Source: Archivesica marissinica
Lineage: Eukaryota > Mollusca > Bivalvia > Venerida > Vesicomyidae
Assembly (NCBI GenBank): GCA_014843695.1
Contig: CM026400.1
Span: forward strand, 35,572,234 to 35,636,233
Length of the DNA stretch: 64,000 bases
Direction: 5' to 3'
The position numbers and the translations under genes are program-made. This document shows, one piece after another, positions 1 through 10,537 of this stretch. The notes under the pieces are model-generated. The model was not told the DNA's origin, ran no database searches, and saw nothing but the letters and a program-made list of their open reading frames with translations. Numbering within the stretch: position 1 is the first letter of the stretch; every line of letters begins with the position of its first letter.

Positions 1-62
1 GTGGGCAAAATCAGCTGCAAGGTTCAGGTAGCCGGCTACCTTAATATCCTCCACAGGTGTCT
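1..62 (-). CDS. SLC39A7: ZIP7-like zinc transporter, exon 2 (partial, runs off the window)
   Basis: The reverse strand shows a 3' splice site (tctctttcag) followed by an open frame that starts with two bases of a split codon and reads TPVEDIKVAGYLNLAADFAH up to the window edge. GYLNLAAD(F/L)AH is the start of the ZIP7 transmembrane segment that carries the HNFTDG zinc-binding motif; the motif itself would begin at the next codons outside the window. The phase (two bases after the splice) matches the one-base overhang left by exon 1, so the joined codon is GAG (Glu). Everything downstream, including the HEXPHE metal site, is missing only because the window ends. Confidence 0.9.
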
Positions 63-1219
63 CTGAAAGAGAATACGACGTTATAAAATATAGATATAGA
101 CTTCTAGTGTCGTTTTAAATATATTAAATTATATTATATTAAAAATATAAACTTTATTTTACATCGATAGCAAAACAACCATTAATAACTTTACATTAGT
201 TTAAACATTATTTATTTCAGTATTTGTACTGTAATCAAGAAACGAACATTTTACATATAATTTAACAGCAGTAGACTGAAAGGGATTAGAACGAAAGAAA
301 ACTTATATAGTTCTTCTCCCTATCAATTGATTGATATACAATAGGCAGGAGAATAATATATATATAACAATGAAAATACGTGAAATCTATTCTAGGTACC
401 GTATATGCTAAAGAATTTCAGAACTTATTGTATTAGTGAGTCAATAGTTTTGGATGCAAAAAAGTAAATTGTTAATATTTAAAGGAATATTAAATAACAA
501 CTTTTAAATGTATATTAATCACTGTCGTTGGCGCGAATGAAAGCTGTACTTACGTATTTAGGTGTAAGTATTGAGATATGCATTGAGGGTATCATTGGAA
601 CTCTTAACGAATATGTGTATAAACGTTAACATTTATTTTACAACAATTGCGAAACAAACCATATATTAATCACTCTCTGTGACAATGAAAGCGACGTGGT
701 CATTCGTTGAGTAACCGGAGAAAACCCAACTGTCCAATCTGTCGACCACAGTAGAATAGGGTGACAAAAATGCTGAAAAGCCTAGGCGTCACCCTATACT
801 ACCAACCACATTTACTCTTTCATCCGCGCTAACGAGAATGATTAATATTAGTTATTAAAGCTTGTTTCACAATCCAAAGTTTAACTTTAATACCAAGAAA
901 TTGTAAATTTAACATCCATCGAGTTCTGAATACATACAGGGTTCATTCTAGGTCAGAATTTTTGGGAGAAGTGAGAAAGCGCGTGATCGCTTACTTAAAT
1001 GGTGTTTTTTAATATACTTCTGCAAAATAGGGTTAAAATGCACCGTACAACCATTAAATACAACATTTGAATAGAAGGAGTGCTTTATAATGGGCCAGTG
1101 TATCTTACTAGACAAAATTTTGTTTGAGGGAGACGTGGGCCCCCCCCCAGAGGGCGAATTCAGGGTCCCCAGTGCGACAATTTCACCCACATCGCCCTCT
1201 AGAAGTATCCCTGACATAC
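63..1219. other. ZIP7 intron 1 with opposed SINE tails
   Basis: The sequence is AT-rich with no exon signal. 605-735 matches the 3' half of the tRNA-headed SINE family A in reverse orientation, and 795-872 matches the same 3' tail in forward orientation. Between them lies an inverted repeat: GTAGAATAGGGTGAC at about 750 pairs with GTCACCCTATACTAC at about 787. A further short piece of the same tail (reverse) is near 515-545. Confidence 0.6.
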
Positions 1220-2204
1220 CTTCAGATTTTACAACTTTGTCTGTTTTCTTATTAGTAGTTTCTTTGGCTGTATCTGAAGGTTTCTTGTCTTGTTTCTTTC
1301 CGGAGGCGTCTTTCTTATCTGAATCTTTCTTGGCAGATGGCGGGGCATGCGAGTGGGCGTGATCACCCTTTATAATTCGCACAAACTTTTCCACCATCAA
1401 GAATGCAATAATTCCTGCAAGAACCCAGAGACCTATCGACATATCGTGAGAGTGACCACCCTCTTCGTGGGAATGGGAGTGAGCGTGCCCGTGATCATCT
1501 CCGCCATGCGAATGAGGAGACACGGCATGAGGAATCAAATGTAGAAAAGCATCACCAAGAAGTCCACCAGATGCAAAACTCAGCAGCACTTTCAACAGTG
1601 GCTGATGTTTATCTGTATTGTCCAATGGTATGAACAATAGAATGAAAACTGGAGAAACACTTATGATAGCTGTAGCCGTTAATGCTTCAATCCATAACTT
1701 TACTCCAGTGTTTTTCACAAGCTTTGCTTTAGTTGATTTCTTAGGTTCATCATGCGAGTGTCCATGACTACCATGATCACCGTGCGCATGTCCGTGATCA
1801 CCGTGCGCATGTCCATGATCTGATTCTCCGTGTGAATGTCCATGATCTCCGTGCGCATGTCCATGATCACCATGTGCATGATCACTGTGTGCATGTCCAT
1901 GATCCCCATGTGAATGTGCCTGTCCATGATCACCGTGTGCATGTCCATGATCACCGTGTGCATGTCCATGATCATGACCTTCGTGTGAATGAGCATGTCC
2001 ATGATTGTCTGGCAATTGTTGCTCGTTTGCTTGTTGTGAGTATTTAAACGAAGGTGGCTGGTCGTGTGCGTGTCCATGTTCGTGCACCTGTGACGTTGAA
2101 AGAACGAAACATGTCATAAACAGAACAGAGCATGTTAAAATTATGTGAGAAACTCGCAAAACTGTCCTATTCGATTCCATTTTCGTAGACGTGTACAACT
2201 TCAT
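1220..2204 (-). CDS. SLC39A7: ZIP7-like zinc transporter, exon 1 (start codon to first donor)
   Basis: This exon encodes 328 residues plus one base. The start is the ATG at 2204-2202; the GTG just before it would not be used in a eukaryote. Residues about 15-38 form a signal-peptide-like segment. Residues about 40-152 are a luminal His-rich domain of [13 protein letters not shown] repeats. Membrane segments follow at about 171-192, 203-226 and 256-278, with the family signature [15 protein letters not shown] in the second and a second His-rich loop (about 229-254) after it. A Lys-rich stretch (about 290-327) ends at the donor GAAG|GTATGTC, which splices in phase to the exon at 1-62. ZIP7 (Catsup in flies) releases zinc from the ER/Golgi lumen to the cytosol. 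The frame stays open past the donor to 948, but that part has no ZIP similarity and is intron. Confidence 0.92.
1750..2010 (-). repeat. Coding minisatellite of the ZIP7 His-rich domain
   Basis: Tandem units of about 18-24 bases, on the plus strand reading CCATGATCACCGTGTGCATG with small changes, encode the alternating His-Gly, His-Ala, Asp-His-Gly units. All length steps are multiples of three, so the frame is kept. A run like this is expected to change length between individuals. Confidence 0.85.
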
Positions 2205-2427
2205 CACAAAACGCTTTTCCAGAGCGCTTGTGTGAGATTGACTTTTTTACCGGCGGTGTACGATATATTCATATGTCGTGATAATTGCTTTAAAGTATAG
2301 AATGTGGCGAGATTTAACGTCGAATATATTCAAGCTATGCATCATACGCCACCATACATCCACACTTAACGATGAATATCCTACTTATAGAATTAAATAA
2401 CATTGACCTAGACATGTTTTCCTGTGC
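2205..2427 (-). promoter_or_regulatory. Upstream region of the ZIP7-like gene
   Basis: This is the only non-repeat sequence directly 5' of the ZIP7 start codon. It should hold the 5' UTR and promoter, but I see no TATA box, initiator or metal-response element that I could name with confidence. Confidence 0.3.
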
Positions 2428-2666
2428 AGGTTTGGCTGACATAGCAGTTAACCACTACTAATCAACCGCTCGCTTTTCACCAATGCAACCCGGGTTCAAT
2501 CCTCAGACAGGGAAGTATGTGAGATGGTACAGTGGTCGCCAGATCGGACAGGTGGGTTTTCTCTGGGTACTCAGGTTTCCTCCCACATAAATGACCACAG
2601 TTAAGCTTTCATCCGCGCCAACTAGAGTGATTAATATAAGTTGTTAAAACTCGTTATATAATCGTT
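2428..2666 (+). mobile_element. SINE family A copy
   Basis: A degraded tRNA-like head contains a B-box (GGGTTCAATCCTC, 2491 onward). It is followed by the family body GGGAAGTATGTGAGATGGTA and the tail ending GTGATTAATATAAGTTGTTAAAA. The same family recurs at 38262, 45051, 47046 and 58731. Confidence 0.85.
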
Positions 2667-2692
2667 ATATTTAAAACCACATACGTGTCCTG

Positions 2693-2765
2693 AACGAGTA
2701 TCAAACCCGGGACCCTTCGATTACAAATCTGACACTCTACCACTGGACCACGAACGCCACATTTA
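2693..2765 (-). mobile_element. SINE family C, tRNA-like head
   Basis: In reverse orientation this reads as a tRNA-like head with A-box (TGGTCCAGTGGTAGAGTG) and B-box (GGGTTTGATACTCG). It matches the head of the complete copy at 38909-39115. The body is absent here. Confidence 0.65.
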
Positions 2766-2904
2766 GACCCCTTTCCAGTCATTAAATGCTAACCTTGTTT
2801 AAATACAGTTTGCAGCTAGGACACAATCTGTCCCCTTTGATGCTGTTTGAGAGATGAATGCCCGATCAAATACTGAAGCTATGGTATTATGCATGTTCCA
2901 TTAA

Positions 2905-3030
2905 TGTCAAACCCCTAGTGGGGACCTATGCACGTTCTTCTGGGAAGGCGCCGACCTAAGTGGCTAACCAGTATTAAGCAATGTGTACGAGGGTGCCTTC
3001 CTCAATGACACTACATACGTGGCCTGACAG
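2905..3030 (-). mobile_element. SINE family C, body without head
   Basis: In reverse orientation it reads GTCAGGCCACGTATGTAG, then a segment with CATTGCTTAATACTGGTTAG, then TCCCCACTAGGGGTTTGACA. The order and wording are those of the family C copy at 38909-39115. It lacks the tRNA-like head. Confidence 0.7.
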
Positions 3031-3894
3031 AGTATTGATCTTAGAACAGATTTCATCTACATTGCATGAATAAATGAACACATAAAGGGGTAGATGGAAA
3101 TTATGTTGACTCAACAATTTATCCAAAATTTCAAATGGATGTAAGCATACTGTCGGGGCGGCAATACTTGAAATGTGGATATAAATCTACCATCGATGTA
3201 GTCAACTGTAAACGGACATGCATGTGTGGCAATACACGTGTTGCTACCAGTTCCGGTTGCACACACAACCGAATTGTGCTTAAGAGATTAGCCAGTTTGG
3301 CGGACATATATATACAGGGTGAGTGGTCTAATCTTTAACATGTTTGACTGGTTAGCAGGTTCTATCCCCCCGTCTGACCCTGATAGTATTAAAGCGGCAT
3401 TACATTGCTTTTTTCACGTATAAATGCATTGCTACTACAAATTCTTCCGAATACATTCGAACACTAACATTGAATCAATAAGCAATGTTTTTGTTATCTA
3501 CTTTCAAAATTTAAAGTAGGATTTCATATGCATATAACGGTCATCCATGCTCCTGCATTGCCGTTTGTTTGTCATCGGAGTCAATACTAAACGCGATATA
3601 ATGTTGTTTAGAGATAATTTAAGGATACACGAGCTGTATTACGCATATATGTCGACCTTATTTACATTATTTTGCTATGTCAACAAAACCGCATATACGA
3701 CGTTTGTTTATTAGTTGAAATACTTATTTATATATTTTTGAGGCAAATATTTGGAAATAAATTATACCATATGATAGGAAAATACATTCTGTAGAAATTT
3801 GCATTTTTGCTAATGTAGTGTCGCTTTAACAGTGTTTCTGATAGGTTATAAACAGAGATTTTGTATATTGATGCTACGCATACATCGGGAAGTT
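3031..3894. other. Intergenic sequence with no supported gene
   Basis: The sequence is AT-rich. A 67-codon open frame at 3135-3338 has no recognisable domain and is probably chance. A short piece near 3350-3395 (TTCTATCCCCCCGTCTGACC) resembles the B-box region of SINE family B. Confidence 0.5.
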
Positions 3895-4085
3895 AAAATA
3901 ACTTGGGATACTTCTGGAATTGGAGCGTCTTCTGTATCTTGCTCCATGTTTCAAGGCAAGGCATTTAATTTCCACGTTGCCTCTTCTCTCTCCCTTGTGT
4001 CGATGGATTCCATCAGGAATGAGGTCTCGAGAGTGATTAATATAAGTTAAGAACTTGTTTCGCAATCAAGCTAAAATAAATTTGT
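3895..4085 (+). mobile_element. SINE family E copy
   Basis: It shares the block AAGGCATTTAATTTCCACGT, TGCCTCTTCTCTCTCCCT and the family A-like tail GAGTGATTAATATAAG with the reverse copies at 37690-37925 and 60148-60285. Families A and E therefore share a 3' tail. Confidence 0.7.
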
Positions 4086-5002
4086 ATAAACTAAACTAAA
4101 GTAAACTGAATTGACACTGGTTTTCAAATTATTTTTATTGCAAAAATACCATCTTTTAACAAAGCACACTATGTAAATATGTAGAGATAAAAACACCATA
4201 TGCAACCTAATACGACACAATGTTTTAAATGTCAATGAAATGTTGATACAATAATATGATAATTGAACACGATAATGTTATGAGAGACATTGTTGGGTTT
4301 TTTATTACCTCCCTTGGCACATTAAGGCAAATTTATCCCGAAATTGTATTGTATTGTTAGTTGGAATCCTTTTGTTTTTACAGTTGTTCCCGAACAAGAT
4401 GTTACACTATGATTAATGTGTTTTTATCAACATCCTGTTAATTAATTGCTAAACAAATCTTACTGTAAAGGGTCCATTGGATTTCCTGTACGATAACTGT
4501 CGATATTTCATAATTTAATATTCATAAGGTGAGAAAACAGTATTCAGGGGAGGTAACTGGTCAAGTTCTAAAAGGTGAATTGAAGATATTTCAATGGAAT
4601 TCGTATTCTAGTGTTAACTGTTCACTGTTTCTTTTACTAGTAAGTCAATCTGTTGTATTGAATTGCAAATGGTGAACTATAAATATCATAGGCAGCATGA
4701 ACCTGAACATTTCTCTGGATTGTGCGGGCGGGTATATACATATAATATATCTCTATGGTAACATACAGCTGTGTATAAAGGGAAATGCACAATACATGGT
4801 TGTGTATACAAATAATTAAGCATTTAAAGAATACATATTTGTGTATACAAACAATTATGCATTTAAAGAACTGACATAAAATATCGTAAAACAAACTGAT
4901 AAGAATTGTCCGTCACATTACATAATATAAACGACGATAAATAAACGTAAAACAAACACACACTCGACCACTGAGGCGGTATTCGTAAATTGACGAGAGA
5001 AT
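4086..5002. other. AT-rich intergenic sequence
   Basis: No gene is supported. A 34-38-base duplication (ACAATACATGGTTGTGTATA and ATACATATTTGTGTATACAA, each followed by CAATTATGCATTTAAAGAA or a variant) lies at about 4790-4872. Confidence 0.5.
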
Positions 5003-5252
5003 ATCTTATAACCCTTTCCTTCATAAAAATTTAGGTTAATATACTATTATATCTCCTTACAAACGACAGCCATTTAGCTATCATGCAGTGGAGAAGTAGT
5101 TGCCATATCTATCCCACCTCCATAGATATTACTGGGACTACATGAGATTCTGGCCTTTATTATGAAGATTGGTTTGGCTACTACATTGTCAATGGATGTC
5201 GTATTGGTAATGGCGTCAAGAGGTGCTTCTATGGGGGAAAGGGTTACTCTTT
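5003..5252. mobile_element. MITE family 1 (AACCCTTTCC ends)
   Basis: The left end AACCCTTTCCTTCATA and the right end TATGGGGGAAAGGGTT are inverted copies of each other. The inside carries GATTTAGGTTAATATACTA-type sequence and a segment GGTTTGGCTACTACATTGTC. Related copies, with parts amplified in tandem, lie at 43086-43480 and 44110-44625. There is no coding capacity, so it is non-autonomous; the superfamily is not clear. Confidence 0.75.
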
Positions 5253-6705
5253 TATATGTTCATGAGTGGGGGGGGGGGTGTAGCTTACAGCTTAGATTAT
5301 GGGTCAGACGGCTGGATTTGAATAAACTGATGGTTCCGGTACAGGTTGTGTCCTGTCTGTCTGTCATTTAATTTTAACAGTGGCCACGCTGTCAGTCGCC
5401 ACAAGAGCCAAATGGCGATTTTGCGATAGAAATGGCTCCTAAAATTTTAATTTGGCGATTTTCAGAAAATTGCACAAAAAATCAGCATAAATAACGTTTG
5501 TGCCATATTTTAACCTTTCATACTCGACTGGTTTTATTTACCATTGACGACAGCTCTTTCCAGTTAAAGAAAAATCTATACACAATCTGTGTTCATTGTA
5601 TCTTTGACTGGTTACATTTTTTTTGCTCTGATATACGCTATCGTTTGGCGAAACAATCGATTCACAGTCAAAACAGCTGTGTACATGTGTTGGAGGCATA
5701 TTCCCATCATAAATTGCAATCAAAACTTGTAAATTAGCGGTATATTATCACACATTTACAGTTTTGTATAATAGGAATGATTTGATAATTGAGGTCCTTT
5801 ATGAAAACGGCAGTACTTGATCGGTGAAATGATGACATTGTTTGAAGATTATGTAAACATGATCGGATGACTGAATGACTGTAACTTGTGTACATAATTA
5901 GGTAATAATTATTGGCGTTGTTTTTCACAAATTAAGATCAAAGGTAGCAGTTGTAAAAAATATGATGTCCGTGTCCTCTACTATAAAAAGTGAATGAAAC
6001 TTGTCCAAATCGCCGATAAATAAACGTAAAATAAATAAATCCAAATCGTCACTTGTCAAAATGGCTACTTTCGGTTTTAAACGTCCGAAATGGACTTAGT
6101 GAATGAAACCTAGACAACCTGATGAAATTCCATTGACGGCCCAGACAAGTTCAACTTCAAATCGGCATTTGTAATGTGGTCCAAGAAGAATAGACGCATT
6201 TTGAACTGAATGTTGTGCAATTTGTTAAACATAGTGGATACTTGTACATGTATGTAATTCTGATGTATTTTTAAATTATTATGACCAAGAAAATAATTAA
6301 AGTTGTAAAAGTTCATTGGATTGTCTTCAAATATGAATAGTATGCATGTCTTTTTGAGCTTAAAGTTCATTTGAAATGTAATCCTGTATTGGCTTCCATT
6401 ATTAATCACTGTCACAGGGCTACATTGTAAAATAAACGTTTAGCCTTAACAGGTATGCATTCTTTCATTCTAATTTCTATATTAATACTTCTTCCAGAAA
6501 AAAACGGGCTAGAATCTCACCATTTACAAATAAAAATACCAAAAAAAAATCAAACCAGGGAGGGGATGATACCCCTCCCGGAGGGGACGACACCGCTCCT
6601 GCACACACCCCATCGTTCACACAGATAAGTGGCCCCCACTTTTTACGGCCCAATGTGGGCTCACAGTGAGCTCGAGGAAGGTGGCTGTTGTATTAGTGAA
6701 GGTGT
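5253..6705 (-). other. 3' flank of the convertase gene (3' UTR and intergenic)
   Basis: This lies directly downstream of the convertase stop codon, so its right part should be 3' UTR. I could not find a convincing AATAAA on the minus strand close to the stop. Several 60-100 codon open frames here show no domain and were not accepted. Confidence 0.45.
6558..6579. other. Perfect GC hairpin in the probable 3' UTR
   Basis: GGGAGGGG and CCCCTCCC, separated by ATGATA, form a perfect 8-bp stem with a 6-base loop. The surroundings are AT-rich and a second GGAGGGG run follows. It is about 127 bases past the convertase stop codon and could be an RNA structure or a G-rich element. Confidence 0.5.
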
Positions 6706-6911
6706 TTAAGAAATGGTGTACACCGGTGTGTGAGTCGTCGGATATGCAGCCGGATATGCCGTCGGGTAACCGGTAGGCCCTGGAGCAACCGTGGCAGTGG
6801 CTTGAGCAACGAAGACGAATTTGTAGATGATATAAACGACACCAATAATGAGCAACAACACTACAATACAGCCGATGACGATGCCCACGATCATACCTAT
6901 GCTACTTTCTT
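6706..6911 (-). CDS. Convertase exon 13: transmembrane helix, tail and stop
   Basis: After acceptor tttatttttcag the exon reads EESSIGMIVGIVIGCIVVLL (the first Glu codon is split) and continues hydrophobic through IYKFVFV. A tail of about 33 residues follows, rich in Pro, Tyr, Ala and Thr (YPTAYPAAYPTTHTPVYTIS), ending with TAA at 6708-6706. The helix gives a type I membrane topology. VYTIS at the C-terminus could be a YxxI-like sorting signal, although it sits very close to the end. The PTAYPAAYP repeats look like a small coding expansion. Confidence 0.9.
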
Positions 6912-7020
6912 CTGAAAAATAAACAAAACTGATATAAAATTATTGTACATAAGATACACGTCCTACAGAAAGTAACGAAAAGTTTGTAAACTGGAATATA
7001 TAATAAATAAATGAATACAT

Positions 7021-7180
7021 AGTCAAACCTGTGTTAAAGGCCACCTATATATAGTCAAACCTGTGCTAAAGGCCACCTATATATAGTCAAACCTGTGCTA
7101 AAGGCCACCTATATATAGTCAAACCTGTGCTAAAGGCCACCTATATATAGTCAAACCTGTGCTAAAGGCCACCTCCGAAT
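7021..7180. repeat. 32-bp tandem repeat, five copies
   Basis: The unit AGTCAAACCTGTGCTAAAGG plus CCACCTATATAT repeats at 7021, 7053, 7085, 7117 and 7149, nearly without change. The start AGTCAAACCTGT is the terminal sequence of the MITE at 61011-61191, so this is a tandem amplification of one transposon end. Confidence 0.9.
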
Positions 7181-7239
7181 AAAGGCCGCATATGGAAAAC
7201 CTGTCTCTAAAGACCACCATTTCTCTCTCCTGTCGAGCC

Positions 7240-10200
7240 ATTTTCAATGCATTTTAATCTCATAGATCATATTCTAGTCGATGAAGGTTCTATACCCAGT
7301 ATAGCATCATGCTATATAGAAAGTGACGCACCATTGAACGTTTCGCGGCATTTACCACTGTTTGTTTACATAAACGTTGAACATATGTATGCATACTCAG
7401 ACTCAGATGCGTTACCTTTCGCAAAACAGTGCTACAAATGGACATCGAACACGCAAATTCAAAATTATGAAAACGAACTTACGTCAATGTTACGAAGCAG
7501 AAACATAGACTATGATAATGTAAATGAAACCTATGATGAAATTATCGCTTGTATAAATGTATCGGCTAAAATTCATGTTGGAACAAGATCTTTTAAGCAT
7601 TACTTAAAACCATACTGGTCACCAATGTTGAAAGCATATCACAAAAATATGAAATTGGCTCGTTCAATATGGTTAAGTGAAGGACGATCAAGAAGTGGGA
7701 AAGCTTACGATGACTATAAGTTAGAAAAGCGCAAATTCAGAAGTAAAATGAGAAACGCCGCAAATACATTTGAACGGACCGAATACGAACGTTTAGATAA
7801 ATTAGCGGAAATGGACCAAAAGGGATTTTGGAAGGTGATAAACTCACGAAAAAATAAAAACAGTAAACGTGCGTGTAACGAGATGGTATTTAATGATGAA
7901 CTAGTAAATGAACCGGAGAAAATATTGACAGGTTGGCGAAATTATTTTGCTCACTTGTATTCATATTCGACCGAGCCTAACTTTGATGAGGATTTTTGTC
8001 TCAAAATTGATCGAGAGGTAAAGTATTTTCTGAAAACTGATGACATTGACTCCGAGTACAACTTGACAAATCCAGTGACTATAACAGAACTATCTAAAAT
8101 CGTCCTTACAATGCCAAACGGCAAAAGTGCATCACGTGATAACATAACATATGAACATGTAAAACACGGCGGTGAATTATTGATCGGTTGCATTGTGAAT
8201 CTCTTCAACGCGATATTACGCAACGAAGTTATACCAGATAACTTCAAAGAAAGTATAACAATTACTTTACATAAGGGAAACGGTAAATCAAAAACAAACC
8301 CGAACAACTATAGAGCTATATCTTTATTACCAGTGATATTCAAATTGTTTGAAAAAGTTATACTGACTAGAATTGAAACTGAAAATATTAATGATAAAAT
8401 ACACCCACTCCAACATGGGTTCCAAAAGGGAAAATCGTGCAAACTCGCGTCATTCATATACCAAGAAGTGTCAAACTATTGTTATGAACGTAATAGCGTT
8501 ATGTACACGTGTTTCTTGGATGCGATGAAAGCCTTTGATATGACATGGATCAATGGTATTCTCCATAAATTGTATACACTAGGTATTAAAGGCAAAGCTC
8601 TAAGAACTTTCAATGGAATGCTTCATGGAGCTTCCAGTCGCGTCTTGGCCCACGGACACTTATCAGATCCGTTCGATATAAAGCAAGGAACGCGTCAGGG
8701 AAGCATCTGCTCTCCGTTTCTATACACAGTGTTCATCGATGAACTCCTACACACCCTGAGCAACTCAATACATGGCATGTCAATCAATAATATACACCCT
8801 TGTGCTCCAACTCAGGCTGACGATATGGTGCTTATTTCGTTGACTAAACACGGACTATGTGAACTGCTTTCAATCTGCAAACAATATTCCATCAAATGGC
8901 GGTACTTATACAATGCATCCAAATGCGCAGTCTTAGTTCACAATCAGCCACGTCATTGCAAGGAAAGTATTAAATTGTTTTACGACACTACCTGCATTAA
9001 AGAAGTTGAGCAATACAAACATCTTGGTGTTGTTCAGCACAAGACTAGAAAAAATCCAGCGAGTGTGGATGATATACGACAATCAGCTAGAAGTACTTTG
9101 TTCAGTTTCATACACTCTGGAATTCACGCTAACGGCTTAAACCCAATAACGGCGGCAAAACTATATACATCAACTGTTCTACCAAGATCATTCTTCGGAT
9201 GCGAACTATGGAATCATATAACAAAGTCCGACATGCGCCATCTTGAGGCAACACACCATTTTTGCCTCAAACGATTGCAGAATCTTCCACAACTAACACG
9301 TTCTGACATGGTGAATGGTCTACTTGGCTTCACCTCCATTGAAGCGTATATAGACTTACAAAAGCTTAGCTTTTTAGGCTATCTGTGTCGTCTAAAATCG
9401 TCAGACATTGCACTGCAGTTGTTCATTTACAGATTGTATCAATACAATAACAAAAGTACAGCGCGCAATCGAGGTTTTGTGTCTGATATCGCCTGTGTTC
9501 TTGAGAAATACGGCTTAGTACGTTTTCTGACTGAATTTGTGTTGAATAATATGTTTCCTGGGAAACAACGGTGGAAGATAATATGTAAACAATCCGTCTT
9601 AAACTACGAACAGACAAACTGGTCACTGAGAATGGCTTCCCGTGTTGAATTTACAAGATTCAGAGACGTCCACGATGAACTTATCCCCGCCAGCATGTGG
9701 CGTGTAGCACTTGAAAAACCAAATACCATCGAACTTATGTCTTTTACAGCAAAACAAATCTGCAAACCTGTGTGTAGGCCTATCACATGCTTAAACTGTA
9801 ACACCATTACATATGATGAACTGTTCCACATTGTTTATGAATGCGATACTGTTAAATCAGATAACCTCAGAAACATTTACCTGAACCATGTACATGACTA
9901 TTTCTCTAATAACTTATATATGTTAATGAAAAATATATCACGACCTGCGTTCTTGAAATATCTACTAGGACATATAGACAAAGACATTGCCAGATTAATA
10001 CATCCGGAACAGTATTCAGACTTTCTGTGCACCAGTGCTTCATTTCTTAAGCAAGTTTATGCGATAGCATTATAAAATAAACGAAAATAATGTGTTCATA
10101 TATGTGATACAAAACGATACTATTTATATCACCATGTACTTCATAATGTACCATTTTCGCTTTCGTGAATCCTTATGTTGTTTTAGATGGTTGTATATTT

Positions 10201-10445
10201 ACTATTAAGCCCGAGAATAACTATTGACACTTTCCTTGATCTTAGGCCAAGGTTATGATATTGTATTGTTTTTTTTCATTCTTAATTATCTGTACGTATG
10301 TATGTTATGTTATTTGTATATTCTAATTCGTACCTGATCTATAGTTGTGTTTATAATTATGTTCTGTACTTTTGTATCTTTCTTGATGATTGTATGTAAC
10401 TCTTCAGAAATGGAGGAATAAAAGATAATATATATTAGTGTAAGA
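7240..10445 (+). mobile_element. Non-LTR retrotransposon, 5'-truncated, in convertase intron 12
   Basis: It consists of the long reverse transcriptase frame at 7247-10075 and an AT-rich 3' UTR with AATAAA at about 10417. It is inserted opposite to the host gene. The 5' side lacks most of the endonuclease domain, as expected from incomplete reverse transcription. I did not find clear target-site duplications. Confidence 0.8.
7247..10075 (+). CDS. LINE reverse transcriptase (ORF2-like, N-terminally truncated)
   Basis: The frame has 942 codons without a stop. Residues about 1-45 (IDHILVDEG and SRHLPLFVYI) resemble the last part of an APE-type endonuclease. The reverse transcriptase follows: NNYRAISLLPVIFKLFEKV at about 353-371, motif A FLDAMKAFD at about 423-431, motif B GTRQGSICSP at about 480-489 and motif C QADD at about 522-525 in place of the usual (F/Y)ADD. 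Near the C-terminus CLNCNTITYDELFHIVYEC fits a zinc-binding C-x2-C...H-x4-C motif seen in many LINE proteins. The ATG at 7247 is only the first Met of a truncated frame. The clade is not certain. The open frame suggests a recent insertion. Confidence 0.85.
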   Translation: MHFNLIDHILVDEGSIPSIASCYIESDAPLNVSRHLPLFVYINVEHMYAYSDSDALPFAKQCYKWTSNTQIQNYENELTSMLRSRNIDYDNVNETYDEIIACINVSAKIHVGTRSFKHYLKPYWSPMLKAYHKNMKLARSIWLSEGRSRSGKAYDDYKLEKRKFRSKMRNAANTFERTEYERLDKLAEMDQKGFWKVINSRKNKNSKRACNEMVFNDELVNEPEKILTGWRNYFAHLYSYSTEPNFDEDFCLKIDREVKYFLKTDDIDSEYNLTNPVTITELSKIVLTMPNGKSASRDNITYEHVKHGGELLIGCIVNLFNAILRNEVIPDNFKESITITLHKGNGKSKTNPNNYRAISLLPVIFKLFEKVILTRIETENINDKIHPLQHGFQKGKSCKLASFIYQEVSNYCYERNSVMYTCFLDAMKAFDMTWINGILHKLYTLGIKGKALRTFNGMLHGASSRVLAHGHLSDPFDIKQGTRQGSICSPFLYTVFIDELLHTLSNSIHGMSINNIHPCAPTQADDMVLISLTKHGLCELLSICKQYSIKWRYLYNASKCAVLVHNQPRHCKESIKLFYDTTCIKEVEQYKHLGVVQHKTRKNPASVDDIRQSARSTLFSFIHSGIHANGLNPITAAKLYTSTVLPRSFFGCELWNHITKSDMRHLEATHHFCLKRLQNLPQLTRSDMVNGLLGFTSIEAYIDLQKLSFLGYLCRLKSSDIALQLFIYRLYQYNNKSTARNRGFVSDIACVLEKYGLVRFLTEFVLNNMFPGKQRWKIICKQSVLNYEQTNWSLRMASRVEFTRFRDVHDELIPASMWRVALEKPNTIELMSFTAKQICKPVCRPITCLNCNTITYDELFHIVYECDTVKSDNLRNIYLNHVHDYFSNNLYMLMKNISRPAFLKYLLGHIDKDIARLIHPEQYSDFLCTSASFLKQVYAIAL

Positions 10446-10461
10446 TAGCATCATATTTCAT

Positions 10462-10522
10462 CGAGTGATCACCGATATTTGTACATACAAGAGAGGAAAT
10501 AGGTGCTTCGGTGATCACGAGA
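10462..10522. other. Inverted repeat GTGATCACCGA / TCGGTGATCAC
   Basis: The two arms, separated by about 35 bases, form a perfect 11-bp inverted repeat just past the LINE 3' end. It may be the remains of a small transposon or a cruciform-prone site. Confidence 0.55.
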
Positions 10523-10537
10523 CGAAAATGTAAATGG

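Noticed and set aside
948..1219. Extension of ZIP7 exon 1 to the stop at 948
   Set aside because: The frame has no ZIP similarity after Glu 328, and a good donor there joins in phase to the conserved exon at 1-62.
1090..1362. Plus-strand 90-codon frame
   Set aside because: It is antisense to ZIP7 exon 1 and its intron and has no domain.
3135..3338. Small Cys-containing protein of 67 codons
   Set aside because: No signal peptide, domain or splice support; its length is expected by chance.
6110..6415. 101-codon minus-strand frame downstream of the convertase stop
   Set aside because: It is AT-rich with no recognisable domain, and lies in the probable 3' UTR or intergenic sequence.
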